Source: CAZDSS01 sp964508185 (GTDB lineage Bacteria; Pseudomonadota; Alphaproteobacteria; Sphingomonadales; Govanellaceae). From it: DNA of 10,994 bases. Of this stretch, positions 1 through 7,097 are shown one piece after another. Position 1 is the stretch's first letter. Each line of letters begins with the position of its first letter. The translations under genes were made by a program, and so were the position numbers. A model generated the notes under the pieces. It saw nothing but the letters and a program-made list of their open reading frames with translations, did no database searches and was not told where the DNA came from. The stretch is taken from NCBI GenBank assembly GCA_964508185.1, contig CAZDSS010000086.1:1-10994 (forward strand). The letters run 5' to 3'.

Positions 1-492
1 GCCCGCGCCTTCGCCTACAACGACGCGCAGCGTCACCGCATCGGCACCAATTTCAGCCAGCTTCCCGTCAATCAGCCCAAGGTGCCGGTGAACACCTACA
101 TGTTCGACGGCTACATGAACTATCACCAGAGCGACAACGCGCCGGTCTACGCCCCGAACAGCGAGGGGCGGAGCTGGTCCGACCGCACGGGGCCGATGGA
201 GGATGGCTGGGAAGCGGACGGCGAAATGGTGCGCAGCGCCTACGAGCTTCGCGCGGACGACGACGACTTCACCCAGCCGGGCATCATGGTGCGCGAGGTG
301 TTCGACGACCGCCAGCGCGACCTGCTGGTGGATCAGGTGGCGGGGAGCCTTCTGGGCGGCGTCCGCTCCCCGGTGCTGGAGCGCGCCCTCGAATACTGGA
401 AGAACATCGACGCCGACGTCGGCCGCCGGATCGAGCAGAAGGTCATGCAGGGCGTAGCCGGGAAACCGGCGGAGGGCATGGGGGAAGGCTGA
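1..492 (+). CDS. katA: Haem catalase, C-terminal part (5' end outside the window)
   Basis: Monofunctional haem catalase, which turns hydrogen peroxide into water and oxygen. The reading frame is open from base 1 and gives 163 residues before TGA at 490-492. The fragment begins with ARAFAYNDAQ, which fits the catalase proximal haem-ligand signature R-x-F-x-Y-x-D-[AST]-Q; the Tyr encoded at 16-18 would be the axial haem ligand. It continues with RIGTNFSQLPVNQP and the NxYMFDGYMNYHQSDNAP region typical of small-subunit (clade 3) catalases. The protein ends about 155 residues after the haem Tyr, so it lacks the flavodoxin-like extra domain of large-subunit catalases. The catalytic His and Asn lie upstream and cannot be checked. 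The katA symbol rests on this clade assignment and is less certain than the family. No partner gene is visible downstream on this strand in a tight operon; the next gene starts 199 nt later. Confidence 0.95.
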   Translation, partial: ARAFAYNDAQRHRIGTNFSQLPVNQPKVPVNTYMFDGYMNYHQSDNAPVYAPNSEGRSWSDRTGPMEDGWEADGEMVRSAYELRADDDDFTQPGIMVREVFDDRQRDLLVDQVAGSLLGGVRSPVLERALEYWKNIDADVGRRIEQKVMQGVAGKPAEGMGEG

Positions 493-535
493 GGGGGGAG
501 ATCCCGCGGTCACGCCTGATCGATGTTGCCTTGAT

Positions 536-557
536 GCAGTGACTGTTCGGTCACTGC
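536..557. promoter_or_regulatory. Perfect 8-bp inverted repeat: operator candidate or weak catalase terminator
   Basis: The sequence is GCAGTGAC, a 6-nt spacer TGTTCG, then GTCACTGC. It lies 43 nt after the catalase stop and about 150 nt before the cyclase gene. No T-run follows, so a classical intrinsic terminator is not well supported. The symmetric TGAC...GTCA core with a near-symmetric centre resembles operators of TetR-type repressors, but no regulator gene is in the window. Either role is inference. Confidence 0.4.
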
Positions 558-595
558 TCATATTCGCCTGCGCCGATCGATCCGCGATCAGTCCG

Positions 596-609
596 CGGAT
601 TACAATCCG
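596..609 (+). promoter_or_regulatory. Possible -10 element inside a small palindrome upstream of the cyclase gene
   Basis: TACAAT at 601-606 matches five of six bases of the sigma-70 -10 consensus. It sits inside the palindrome CGGATT-AC-AATCCG (596-609). No good -35 hexamer lies at 16-18 nt spacing. If the -10 is real, transcription would begin near 613, about 80 nt before the cyclase start. A protein bound to the palindrome would block it. Confidence 0.3.
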
Positions 610-691
610 GAACGTGCGTCAGGCGGCCGGGCGATTCCCCGACCGGGCCCCGGCGCGCCGTCAGGCATGATCCCGACCGGCAGGAATGGCG

Positions 692-1480
692 ATGAAAAGC
701 TCCGACATGCTGAAGACGTTCGTGGCCCTCATGGGCCGGGGCGCGATCCGGGTGGTCGATCTCACCGAAACATTGACGCCGGATTTCCCCACGATCCAGA
801 TACCGCCGGAATTCGGCCAGCCCTCCCCCTTCAGGCAAGAGGTCATATCGCGATTCGACGAACGCGGCCCCTTATGCTACTGGAACAATTTCACGGTGAG
901 CGAACATACCGGCACACATTTCGATGCGCCCATTCATTGGGTGACGGGCAGGGATCTGGAACGGAACGCGGTCGATACCATCGACCCCCGGCTTTTCATC
1001 GCGCCCGCCTGCGTCGTCGATTGTTCCCGGGAAGTGGCCGCAGATCGTGGCTTCCTCCTGACGCGCGACTTTCTTGAGGCCTGGGAAGAGAGGCACGGAC
1101 GCATTCCGGCGGGAAGCTGGGTGCTCATGCGCTCGGACTGGCGCAGGATCGCGGACCCTGCCAACTATACCAATCTCGACGACAACGGCCCCCATTCGCC
1201 GGGGCCGGATGCCGAAGCCGTTCTCTGGATGATCGAGGAGCGGGACGTTCTGGGCTTCGGCACCGAATGCATCGGCACCGATGCGGGGCAGGCCTTTCTC
1301 ATGGATCCGCCCTTTCCGTGCCACCACTACATGCATGGCGCCGGAAAGTTCGGATTGCAATGTCTCACCAATCTCGACCTTCTGCCGCCGACCGGCGCGC
1401 TGGTCTTCGCAGCACCCTTGAAGATCGAACAGGGATCAGGGAGCCCCTTGCGCGTGATCGCGCTCGTGCCGCAGGATTGA
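692..1480 (+). CDS. Cyclase-family metal-dependent hydrolase (KynB / isatin hydrolase type)
   Basis: A 262-residue soluble protein of the cyclase family (PF04199), which includes kynurenine formamidase and isatin hydrolase; these hydrolyse an amide bond using a divalent metal. The signature HxGTHxDxPxH is complete as HTGTHFDAPIH at residues 72-82, giving putative metal ligands H72, H76 and D78 and catalytic H82. A second His cluster, HHYMH, lies at 211-215. The closing region QCLTNLDLLPPTGAL (223 on) and PLKIEQGSGSPLRV (242 on) is typical of the family. Where many relatives carry a metal-binding Glu before the NLD motif, this protein has Gln223. The start at 692 was chosen because AGGA (682-685) lies 6 nt upstream; an in-frame ATG at 686 is too close to that site. 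Substrate unknown. No kynureninase or tryptophan dioxygenase gene is nearby, so a kynurenine role is not supported; a role with the neighbouring monooxygenase and hydrolase is inferred. Confidence 0.85.
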   Translation: MKSSDMLKTFVALMGRGAIRVVDLTETLTPDFPTIQIPPEFGQPSPFRQEVISRFDERGPLCYWNNFTVSEHTGTHFDAPIHWVTGRDLERNAVDTIDPRLFIAPACVVDCSREVAADRGFLLTRDFLEAWEERHGRIPAGSWVLMRSDWRRIADPANYTNLDDNGPHSPGPDAEAVLWMIEERDVLGFGTECIGTDAGQAFLMDPPFPCHHYMHGAGKFGLQCLTNLDLLPPTGALVFAAPLKIEQGSGSPLRVIALVPQD

Positions 1481-1492
1481 GGATCGCGAGAC

Positions 1493-1534
1493 AAGAACGG
1501 GGCGGGGGATCGCCGGATCCGCCGCGCCGTTCTT
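1493..1534. terminator. Bidirectional terminator between convergent cyclase and TonB receptor genes
   Basis: AAGAACGG (1493-1500) pairs perfectly with CCGTTCTT (1527-1534). Inside, GGCGG (1501-1505) pairs with CCGCC (1519-1523), leaving a 3-nt bulge. The stem starts 13 nt after the cyclase stop and ends 15 nt from the receptor stop on the other strand. A-rich and T-rich ends of the stem give short U-rich tracts in both directions. The position between convergent genes supports the call. Confidence 0.6.
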
Positions 1535-1549
1535 CATGTGGCACTGGCC

Positions 1550-3940
1550 TCAGTAGCGATAGGAAAGCGACAGGCCGTAGGTCGCACCCATGGCCGGGGT
1601 CTTGACGAGGGCATCGGTGGTGATGAAGACGTTCACCCAGTACCACTTGTCCGTGATGTTCTGGCCGTAGAGCTGCGCGCGCCATTTGCCGTCGGCGCTT
1701 TCGACGCCGCCGCGAAGGTCGATGAGCGCGTAGGATGGAATGATGAATGGCGCGAGCTCGCCGAAATTCGCATAGCTCCTGCTTCTCGCGGTGACGGTGC
1801 CGCCCACGAACATGGTGAAGTCGTTACCGACGGGAAAGCTGTATTCGGCGTCGCCCACGCCCTGCCATTTGGGCGTGTTGGGGAAAGCCTGCCCCACGAA
1901 GGGCGCGCGGTTGCCGAGCGGATCGACCACGCCGGACGCGGGGTCCTCCTTCACCTTGGACGAGAGATAGGTGACCCCGCCGGACATGCGCAGCCCCTCC
2001 ACGGGATAGACCGTCGCCTCGAGCTCGAAGCCGGTCACTTTCGATTTCGGGAAGTTGATGAGCTTGGGCAGGCGCCCGAACGGCGTGTCCACGTAATTGA
2101 GAAGCTGCTTGTCCTTGTAGTCGTAATAGAAGGCGGCGCCCGTCAGCTGCACCCGGCGCTGCGCAAACGACGCCTTGAACCCCGCCTCATAGGACAGGAT
2201 CGATTCCTGGGTCACGGGATCGAGCTGGGACGCCAGGATCGAGGGGATGACGGTGAAGCTTCCCGCCTTGTAGCCCTTGGCGATCGTCACATAGAGGAGC
2301 GTGTCGGGATTGGGCTTCCAGTCCACGCCTGCGCGCCAGGAGAAGTTGTCTTCATTGAGCGAGCTGCGCACGAGACCTGGCTGCAGCGTCATGTCGTTGA
2401 GGGTCAGGCAGCCGAACGGCCCGATGGGCGCAGGAATGCCGGTCAGGGCTTCGGACAGCGCGGCGAAGGCGTCGCGGATGGGATCGAATTCCTCCGTCTC
2501 GGATGCACCGCCGTCGGCAAGGCAGCCGTTGAACCTGCGCCGCTCGTCGTTGTAGCGGGCGGATGCCCGGACGGTGACCTGATCGGTCACCAGATAATCG
2601 ACGCTGGCGAAGACGGATTTCGAGATGGGGCGCTGATTGTTGATGTAGGACGACAGATCCCAGAACCAGATCTTGCCCCGGTCAGCCCCGAGCACGGGCG
2701 CGAAGGGTGTAAGATCCAGCGCGCCCTGGGACCCCGTATTGTCGAGCAGCTGGAACTCGTTGGCGGTCTGCCGCTGATAGTTGCCGCCGATCATCCATCG
2801 GAGCGCCCCCATGTCGCCGCTGATGCGCAGCTCCTCGGAGAAGGACTTGAGCAGGCCGTCCTGCCGCAGAAACGCGAAATTGCTCACCGCCGAGCCATCC
2901 ACGTCGATGGGCTGATGGGTGGTCATGTGGGAATAGGCGGTGATGGACGTCACCGCGATCTCGTCGGTAACCTGCCAGTCGCCGCGCAAGGAAAACATGT
3001 AGAACTTGTTGTTGCGCTCGAACTCCTTGTCGCCGTCCCAGTCGGCCTCGCGGAGCGAGCGGGGAATGGGGCTTTGGGCGAGGGCCTCCACATAGGGTGC
3101 CGAGCGCGGCGTCAGGGGCGCCTGCGGGATCACGGCCAGGAGCTGGCCCGCCGGCATGTCGGACTTGTCCTGCCATCCCGAGATGTTGAGCTGGAACGTC
3201 AGGTCTTCCGATGCGTCCCAGTCGATGAGCAGGCGGCCGTTGTAGAACTCCTTCCCGCCCAGCCGGTCGTCGGGACGGGTGAGGCTTTTCTGCCAGCCGT
3301 CCATGGATTCATGCCGCACGGCAAGGCGCGCCCGCAGCCGGTCGGTCAGCGGGCCGCTGACGAAGCCGCCGGCGATCACCTCGTTGTAGCGGCCGTAGCT
3401 CAGATCGATGCCGGCGGCCAACTCCTTGGTGGGCCGCGCGGCGATATAGTTGATGGCGCCGCCCGTAGAGTTCTGCCCGAACAGCGTGCCCTGCGGGCCC
3501 TTCAGCACCTCGACCCGCTCGAGGTCGAGCGTCGCGCCGCGGGTCATCGTGGAATAGGGGAGCGGAACCTGGTCGATATAGGCCGTGACCGTCGGACCGG
3601 AGGTCACGGAATAGTCGAGAAAGCCCACGCCGCGGATGGAGAACACCGGCGGGCCGTAATTGCTTTCCTGGTAGGAGAAGGAGGGGACAAGCCGCGTGAG
3701 CTCCGACGTGTCGTGAATGCGCTGCTTCGCAAGCTGATCTCCGCTCGCAGCTGTGATGGACATGGGAACGTCGCTGATGAGCTCGGCGCGCTTCTGCGCC
3801 GTCACCACGATCTCGTCATATGTGACGGCGGATCCCTGGCCCGCCTCCTGCGCCTCAGCCGCCGCGAGGGACAGGAAGGTGGATCCCAGAAGAATGGCGG
3901 AAAGTCTCAGGCCGGAGACCGTCTTGCGCCCTTCTATCAT
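1550..3940 (-). CDS. TonB-dependent outer-membrane receptor
   Basis: A 796-residue outer-membrane transporter that would take up a ligand using energy passed by TonB. A signal peptide is visible (residues 1-30, hydrophobic core LSAILLGSTFLSLAAA, likely cleavage after AEA). A TonB box DEIVVTAQKR follows at 42-51. The plug domain runs to about 165 and contains FSIRGVG, VEVLKGPQGTLFGQNSTGGAIN and a DLERVE-type end. The rest is a beta-barrel ending in aromatic YRY, as expected for outer-membrane insertion. The start at 3940 is supported by GAGGGGAG ending 7 nt upstream and by the signal peptide; the frame stays open further upstream, but that extension is Arg-rich and lacks signal features. The mature protein has only two Cys, 473 and 511, probably a disulphide in an extracellular loop. 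It lies 557 nt downstream of the monooxygenase gene on the same strand. No FecR or sigma-factor partner is seen and there is no long N-terminal signalling domain. Ligand unknown. Confidence 0.93.
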   Translation of the reverse strand: MIEGRKTVSGLRLSAILLGSTFLSLAAAEAQEAGQGSAVTYDEIVVTAQKRAELISDVPMSITAASGDQLAKQRIHDTSELTRLVPSFSYQESNYGPPVFSIRGVGFLDYSVTSGPTVTAYIDQVPLPYSTMTRGATLDLERVEVLKGPQGTLFGQNSTGGAINYIAARPTKELAAGIDLSYGRYNEVIAGGFVSGPLTDRLRARLAVRHESMDGWQKSLTRPDDRLGGKEFYNGRLLIDWDASEDLTFQLNISGWQDKSDMPAGQLLAVIPQAPLTPRSAPYVEALAQSPIPRSLREADWDGDKEFERNNKFYMFSLRGDWQVTDEIAVTSITAYSHMTTHQPIDVDGSAVSNFAFLRQDGLLKSFSEELRISGDMGALRWMIGGNYQRQTANEFQLLDNTGSQGALDLTPFAPVLGADRGKIWFWDLSSYINNQRPISKSVFASVDYLVTDQVTVRASARYNDERRRFNGCLADGGASETEEFDPIRDAFAALSEALTGIPAPIGPFGCLTLNDMTLQPGLVRSSLNEDNFSWRAGVDWKPNPDTLLYVTIAKGYKAGSFTVIPSILASQLDPVTQESILSYEAGFKASFAQRRVQLTGAAFYYDYKDKQLLNYVDTPFGRLPKLINFPKSKVTGFELEATVYPVEGLRMSGGVTYLSSKVKEDPASGVVDPLGNRAPFVGQAFPNTPKWQGVGDAEYSFPVGNDFTMFVGGTVTARSRSYANFGELAPFIIPSYALIDLRGGVESADGKWRAQLYGQNITDKWYWVNVFITTDALVKTPAMGATYGLSLSYRY

Positions 3941-4497
3941 TGCATTTCTCCCCTCGTTTTCTGCCTTTTCCTTGATGTTTGATGGAGCCGCACGGGTTCT
4001 TCGCGCCCTTCGTCTCAGCGTGCGGAAACATTGCAGGCGGCCGGAACATCGCCGCGCGCACACGCGCCAATTCCAACAATGCGTCGCCTTGCGACCGGCG
4101 CAGGCGCGTCACGGCCCCGGGTCATGCAGCTGCCGACGGAATGCGCGTTTTGGTGACATTGCGGTTGCGCTGCCCGGCATCGTTCCCGCCGCGCCCATCG
4201 GCATCGACATTCCCTGAGCCTCCGGACAGTTTGGTCATCAGCACGGGCCGCGATCAATATTCATCTGGCGGAAAACCGGGCGGTTTGGGCCCTTGCCCCA
4301 AGAATGGGAGCATATGAGCAATATCTTTGCAGTGGGCGGATAATGCGCAGGAATGCTGCTGCCCCTTTCTCAACCGGGACGAGAACGGGGGTGCGGCAAT
4401 GGACGACCGATCGCAGGCCGCATCATGCGCCTCCGTCCAGCGCCGCAGGCGACGGCGAAATCTTCGCGCCATCCCCGCTGCAGCGTGCAATATCAGT
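3941..4497. other. 557-bp intergenic stretch upstream of the TonB receptor, no convincing gene
   Basis: Short open frames occur on both strands, but they are Arg/Ala-rich, lack good ribosome-binding sites and resemble no family. The stretch probably carries the receptor's own promoter and leader on the minus strand. Features seen: CCGCACG (3988-3994) with CGTGCGG (4019-4025), a 7-bp stem with a 24-nt loop in the predicted receptor leader; and the palindrome AAACCG-GG-CGGTTT (4273-4286), next to a local TTGGG/CCCAA hairpin (about 4285-4302). No clear -35/-10 pair was found. Confidence 0.5.
4273..4286. promoter_or_regulatory. AAACCG-GG-CGGTTT palindrome, operator candidate
   Basis: A perfect 6-bp inverted repeat with a 2-nt centre, in a locally AT-richer patch about 330 nt upstream of the TonB receptor start. 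The symmetry and intergenic position suggest a protein-binding site, but short palindromes also occur by chance, and no regulator gene is in the window to pair it with. Confidence 0.3.
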
Positions 4498-5586
4498 TCA
4501 ACACGTCGTCAAGAACGGTTGGCGAATTCCCGCCTCTTCCAGCAACGGTAAAACGGAGTCACGGAAATGGGGAAATTCGTCCGCATAATTGACGAAGGAA
4601 ATGGTCGTGCCGTCAAAGCCCGCGCGATTGAGCGCGATCAGTCCTTCGGCCACCATCTCGGGCGTGCCGATCAATGGAAAGCCGCCATGGCCCATGGCCA
4701 CCCGATCGCGAATCTTCAACAACTCCTCCGGCGGCGACGATTTGGCGAAGGCGAACTGAAGGTTCATCAGCCGGTCGAGCGCAGGCTGGTCGATCATCGC
4801 GCCGGTGAAATGTCTCACATAGTCCTGCGCTTCCCGCACCGTCGGGCGGCAGACCACATGGGCAAGGGTCAGGACCTCGATGCGTCTCCCCGCCGCCTCG
4901 GCCTTTGCCTTCAATTGCGCGACCTCGTCCCGCGAGCGGTCGAGATCGATCACCGGCGTGAACAGATAATCGGAATTGCGCAGGGCGAAGATGCGCCCCT
5001 CGCCCGATCCGGCGGCATTGATGATCGGCGGCCGGCGCCGCGGCCGCGGCTTGCCGTAGACCTGCTCCAGCGTGAAATATTCGCCCTGCCAGTCGAACGG
5101 GGCGTCGCGCTCCCACAGCGCCTCGATGATCGCGAACCATTCCTGGGCGATGGCGTAGCGCGTCGCGTGATCGCGGGGGAGCTTCAGGCCGAGGGCGCGG
5201 TATTCGGGCTCGTTCCATCCGGCGACGATGTTGAGGCCGCCGCGGCCGCGCCCGATCTGATCGATGGTCGCCATCTGCTTGGCGACCACCACGGGATTGT
5301 GCAGGCCCGTATGCACCGTCGCGAAGACATGGATATGGCTTGTGGCCGCGAGCAGCCCCGCGGTCCAGGTGATGGTCTCGAGCGAATGGCCCTGAAAGTC
5401 CGTCTCGCCTCCATAGCCGATCCAGCGCGCGATGGGCAGCATGAAATCGATCCCCGCCGCATCGAGCATTCTCGCGAGCGCCAGATTGTCGCCCCAGTCC
5501 GCCGCCCAGCGTTCCGGGACTTTGGTGATCGACATGCCTCCGGAACAGTTCGTCGCGAAGGTGCCGAGCTTGAAATGGGCGCGCAC
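4498..5586 (-). CDS. LLM-class (luciferase-like) flavin-dependent monooxygenase
   Basis: A 362-residue TIM-barrel enzyme of the bacterial-luciferase superfamily, in the branch with RutA, SsuD and SfnG. These use reduced FMN (or a flavin-N5-oxide) and oxygen to cleave C-S, C-N or amide bonds or to oxidise carbonyl compounds. Family landmarks: FKLGTFATNCSGG at 5-17, KVPERW (22-27), PIARWIGYGGETDFQG (51-66), the barrel strand VFATVHTGLHNPVVVAKQMAT (88-107 region), RGGLNIVAGWNEPEYRALG (115-133), NAAGSGEGRIFA (190-201) and a C-terminal GTPEMVAEGL. The start is GTG at 5586: it gives exactly the N-terminus expected for the family, follows AAGGA by 9 nt and lies 5 nt after the stop of the upstream hydrolase, so translation is probably coupled. 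No ATG fits. The frame stays open upstream only because it overlaps the hydrolase gene. A flavin reductase would be needed and is not in the window. Substrate not determinable. Confidence 0.92.
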   Translation of the reverse strand: MRAHFKLGTFATNCSGGMSITKVPERWAADWGDNLALARMLDAAGIDFMLPIARWIGYGGETDFQGHSLETITWTAGLLAATSHIHVFATVHTGLHNPVVVAKQMATIDQIGRGRGGLNIVAGWNEPEYRALGLKLPRDHATRYAIAQEWFAIIEALWERDAPFDWQGEYFTLEQVYGKPRPRRRPPIINAAGSGEGRIFALRNSDYLFTPVIDLDRSRDEVAQLKAKAEAAGRRIEVLTLAHVVCRPTVREAQDYVRHFTGAMIDQPALDRLMNLQFAFAKSSPPEELLKIRDRVAMGHGGFPLIGTPEMVAEGLIALNRAGFDGTTISFVNYADEFPHFRDSVLPLLEEAGIRQPFLTTC

Positions 5587-5591
5587 GGCCC

Positions 5592-6827
5592 TCAGTCCTT
5601 CGGCGGATACCAGGTGGTCATCAGCCGGTTCGAAGGATGGCGATGGGGGTCGAGCACCTTCTCCGCCGCCTCCGCGCCGACGATGGGCAGCTTCGCGGGA
5701 TCGAGCAGGCCGACCTGGGCGAGCAGCGAGCCCATGTCGTAGTGGATATGTTCGTGATAGAGCTTGCTGCCACGGAACGAGACGACCGCGACCATGGCAA
5801 GCGTCACCCGGCGCCCCGTGGGCGGAATGCCGGGAAGGAGATAATCCATCATCCTGTCGTGGGTGAAGGTGGACACCATCTCGTCCACCACGCGGTCGAC
5901 CCCCACGGTGCGGGAGACGAGGGTGATGTCCAGATTCTCCGGATGAACGTCCACGAAGAAATGCTTGTAGAAATGGTGGAGCTGCTTGCGCCCGACGCCG
6001 CCCGTCATGGTCGGCACATGATTGACGTACGGGCTTTCGACCATGGTCTCGATGGTCTTGTCGGCGTCGCGCAGAGCGAATTCGAAATAGGTATGCTGCT
6101 CCCACAGCGCCTCGAGATCGTAGATGGGCCCCACCGCCTTGCGCAGCAGTTCGAGCGACCGGGTATGGGAGGTCCTGGCGGCGGCGGACGCATATTCGGC
6201 GCGGTCCGCATTGTAGAAGCCGTGTCCCGCGCCGGGATATTCGTAGATCTTCACGTCCTTGCCGGCGAAGCGCGCGCGGATACCGGCGAGCGTCTCCGGC
6301 GGGCACAAGGCGTCGGCGCCGCCGAAATGCATGGTCACCGGGCAGCGCAGCGGGGCATTGAGTTCGAGCTTGTCGAGCCCGGCCGGATAATAGGCGACGC
6401 TCGCCTCAACACCTTCGAGCGTCGCGGCGGCGACGGCGAGCGTTCCCCCCATGCAGAAGCCGAGGACCGCGACCGCGCCATTGGCGTTCGGCAGCTCCCG
6501 CGCCGCCCTGACGGTGGCCGCGATGTCCTGAAAGCCCTGGGACATGTCGAACTGCCTGTAGAGCCCGATCGCTTTCTCGACCTCGGCGGCGCCATAGCCG
6601 AGATCGACGCCCTCCTCCATGCGCCAGAAAAGGTCGGGGACGACCACCAGATAGCCTTCCTCGGCGAAAAGCCTGGCGGTATCCCGCATGGACTTGTTGA
6701 TGCCGAAGATCTCCTGCAGGAGAACGAGCGCGGGCTTGGGGCCCTTCTCCTCGGGCGCATCGGCGACGAGCGCCTTCATGCGGCGGTCGCCGGCCGTGAT
6801 CACTGCGATTTCCGTCGTCTCAACCAT
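5592..6827 (-). CDS. Dienelactone hydrolase fused to a C-terminal SnoaL/NTF2-like domain
   Basis: A 411-residue two-domain protein. Residues 1 to about 230 form a dienelactone hydrolase (carboxymethylenebutenolidase-type alpha/beta hydrolase). The nucleophile elbow GFCMGG places Cys125; Asp172 (HFGGADALCPP) and His202 (PGAGHGFYN) complete the Cys-Asp-His triad, and Glu39 in LLQEIFG matches the conserved Glu near the active site. Residues about 233-411 look like a SnoaL/NTF2-like fold, with WEQHTYFEFALRDAD, a PYVNHVPTMTGGVGR segment, DEMVSTFTHDR, LLPGIPPTGRRV and YHEHIHYDMGS. Usual dienelactone hydrolases are about 235 residues, so this is a true extension, in one frame without interruption. 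ATG at 6827 follows AAGGGAG by 9 nt. It is the first gene of a pair with the flavin monooxygenase (5-nt gap). A lactone or ester product of the monooxygenase is a reasonable but unproven substrate. No cytoplasmic export signal is visible. Confidence 0.9.
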   Translation of the reverse strand: MVETTEIAVITAGDRRMKALVADAPEEKGPKPALVLLQEIFGINKSMRDTARLFAEEGYLVVVPDLFWRMEEGVDLGYGAAEVEKAIGLYRQFDMSQGFQDIAATVRAARELPNANGAVAVLGFCMGGTLAVAAATLEGVEASVAYYPAGLDKLELNAPLRCPVTMHFGGADALCPPETLAGIRARFAGKDVKIYEYPGAGHGFYNADRAEYASAAARTSHTRSLELLRKAVGPIYDLEALWEQHTYFEFALRDADKTIETMVESPYVNHVPTMTGGVGRKQLHHFYKHFFVDVHPENLDITLVSRTVGVDRVVDEMVSTFTHDRMMDYLLPGIPPTGRRVTLAMVAVVSFRGSKLYHEHIHYDMGSLLAQVGLLDPAKLPIVGAEAAEKVLDPHRHPSNRLMTTWYPPKD

Positions 6828-6890
6828 CAGTCGTCGCTCCCTTGACCTTGATCTCCGGAGACCTTCCGCCTCCCCAGCATCACCTCTCCA

Positions 6891-6897
6891 TTGTCAA
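6891..6897 (-). promoter_or_regulatory. Consensus TTGACA upstream of the hydrolase gene (possible -35)
   Basis: On the minus strand a perfect TTGACA (6897 down to 6892) lies about 65 nt upstream of the dienelactone hydrolase start. No recognisable -10 hexamer is found at 16-18 nt, so the assignment is weak. The site lies in the 270-bp divergent region shared with the OsmC-type gene; no clear promoter for the latter could be picked out. Confidence 0.2.
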
Positions 6898-7097
6898 TCC
6901 CTCAAATGCCGCCGTCATCTCTACTGTGGCGACGCACAAATTTTTTCGTGGGCGCAGGATACGGAGGACATCATTCACGGACCGGAGAATGCGCCAGCCG
7001 CTTGCCGGACCTGTTCGAAGGCAGGAATATGGGAAAGCGTCTCGTTTGCCTGCTGCCGGACGCGCGCCAGTCAGGCTTTCCACAGGAGGGTCGTCAG

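Noticed and set aside
2573..2591. GGTGACC-TGATC-GGTCACC inverted repeat.
   Set aside because: It lies inside the receptor coding sequence and is explained by the repeated VTDQVTV codons.
3938..3947. A two-codon ATG-CAA-TGA open frame overlapping the receptor start codon.
   Set aside because: It lies only 2 nt after the Shine-Dalgarno core, too close for use; the receptor ATG is at the right distance. It is too short to support a regulatory claim.
1538..3982. An 814-codon open frame on the plus strand opposite the TonB receptor.
   Set aside because: It is the antisense shadow of a high-GC gene. The minus-strand product has a signal peptide, TonB box, plug motifs and an aromatic C-terminus; the plus-strand product is Arg/Gly/His-rich with no family features.
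3980..4060. TPP-riboswitch-like pieces (CTGAGA and GAACC) in the receptor leader on the minus strand.
   Set aside because: The rest of the TPP core (the TGATCTGG and GCGTAGGGA-type segments and the first GGGG/GCCC stem) is missing, so the match is chance.
5587..6306. N-terminal extension of the monooxygenase frame to 602 residues.
   Set aside because: The extra part overlaps the hydrolase gene out of frame and is Arg-rich. The family N-terminus begins at the GTG at 5586.
6891..7097. A 69-codon upstream extension of the OsmC-type protein.
   Set aside because: The strong AGGAGGG site fixes ATG 7098, and the upstream translation has no OsmC-family character.
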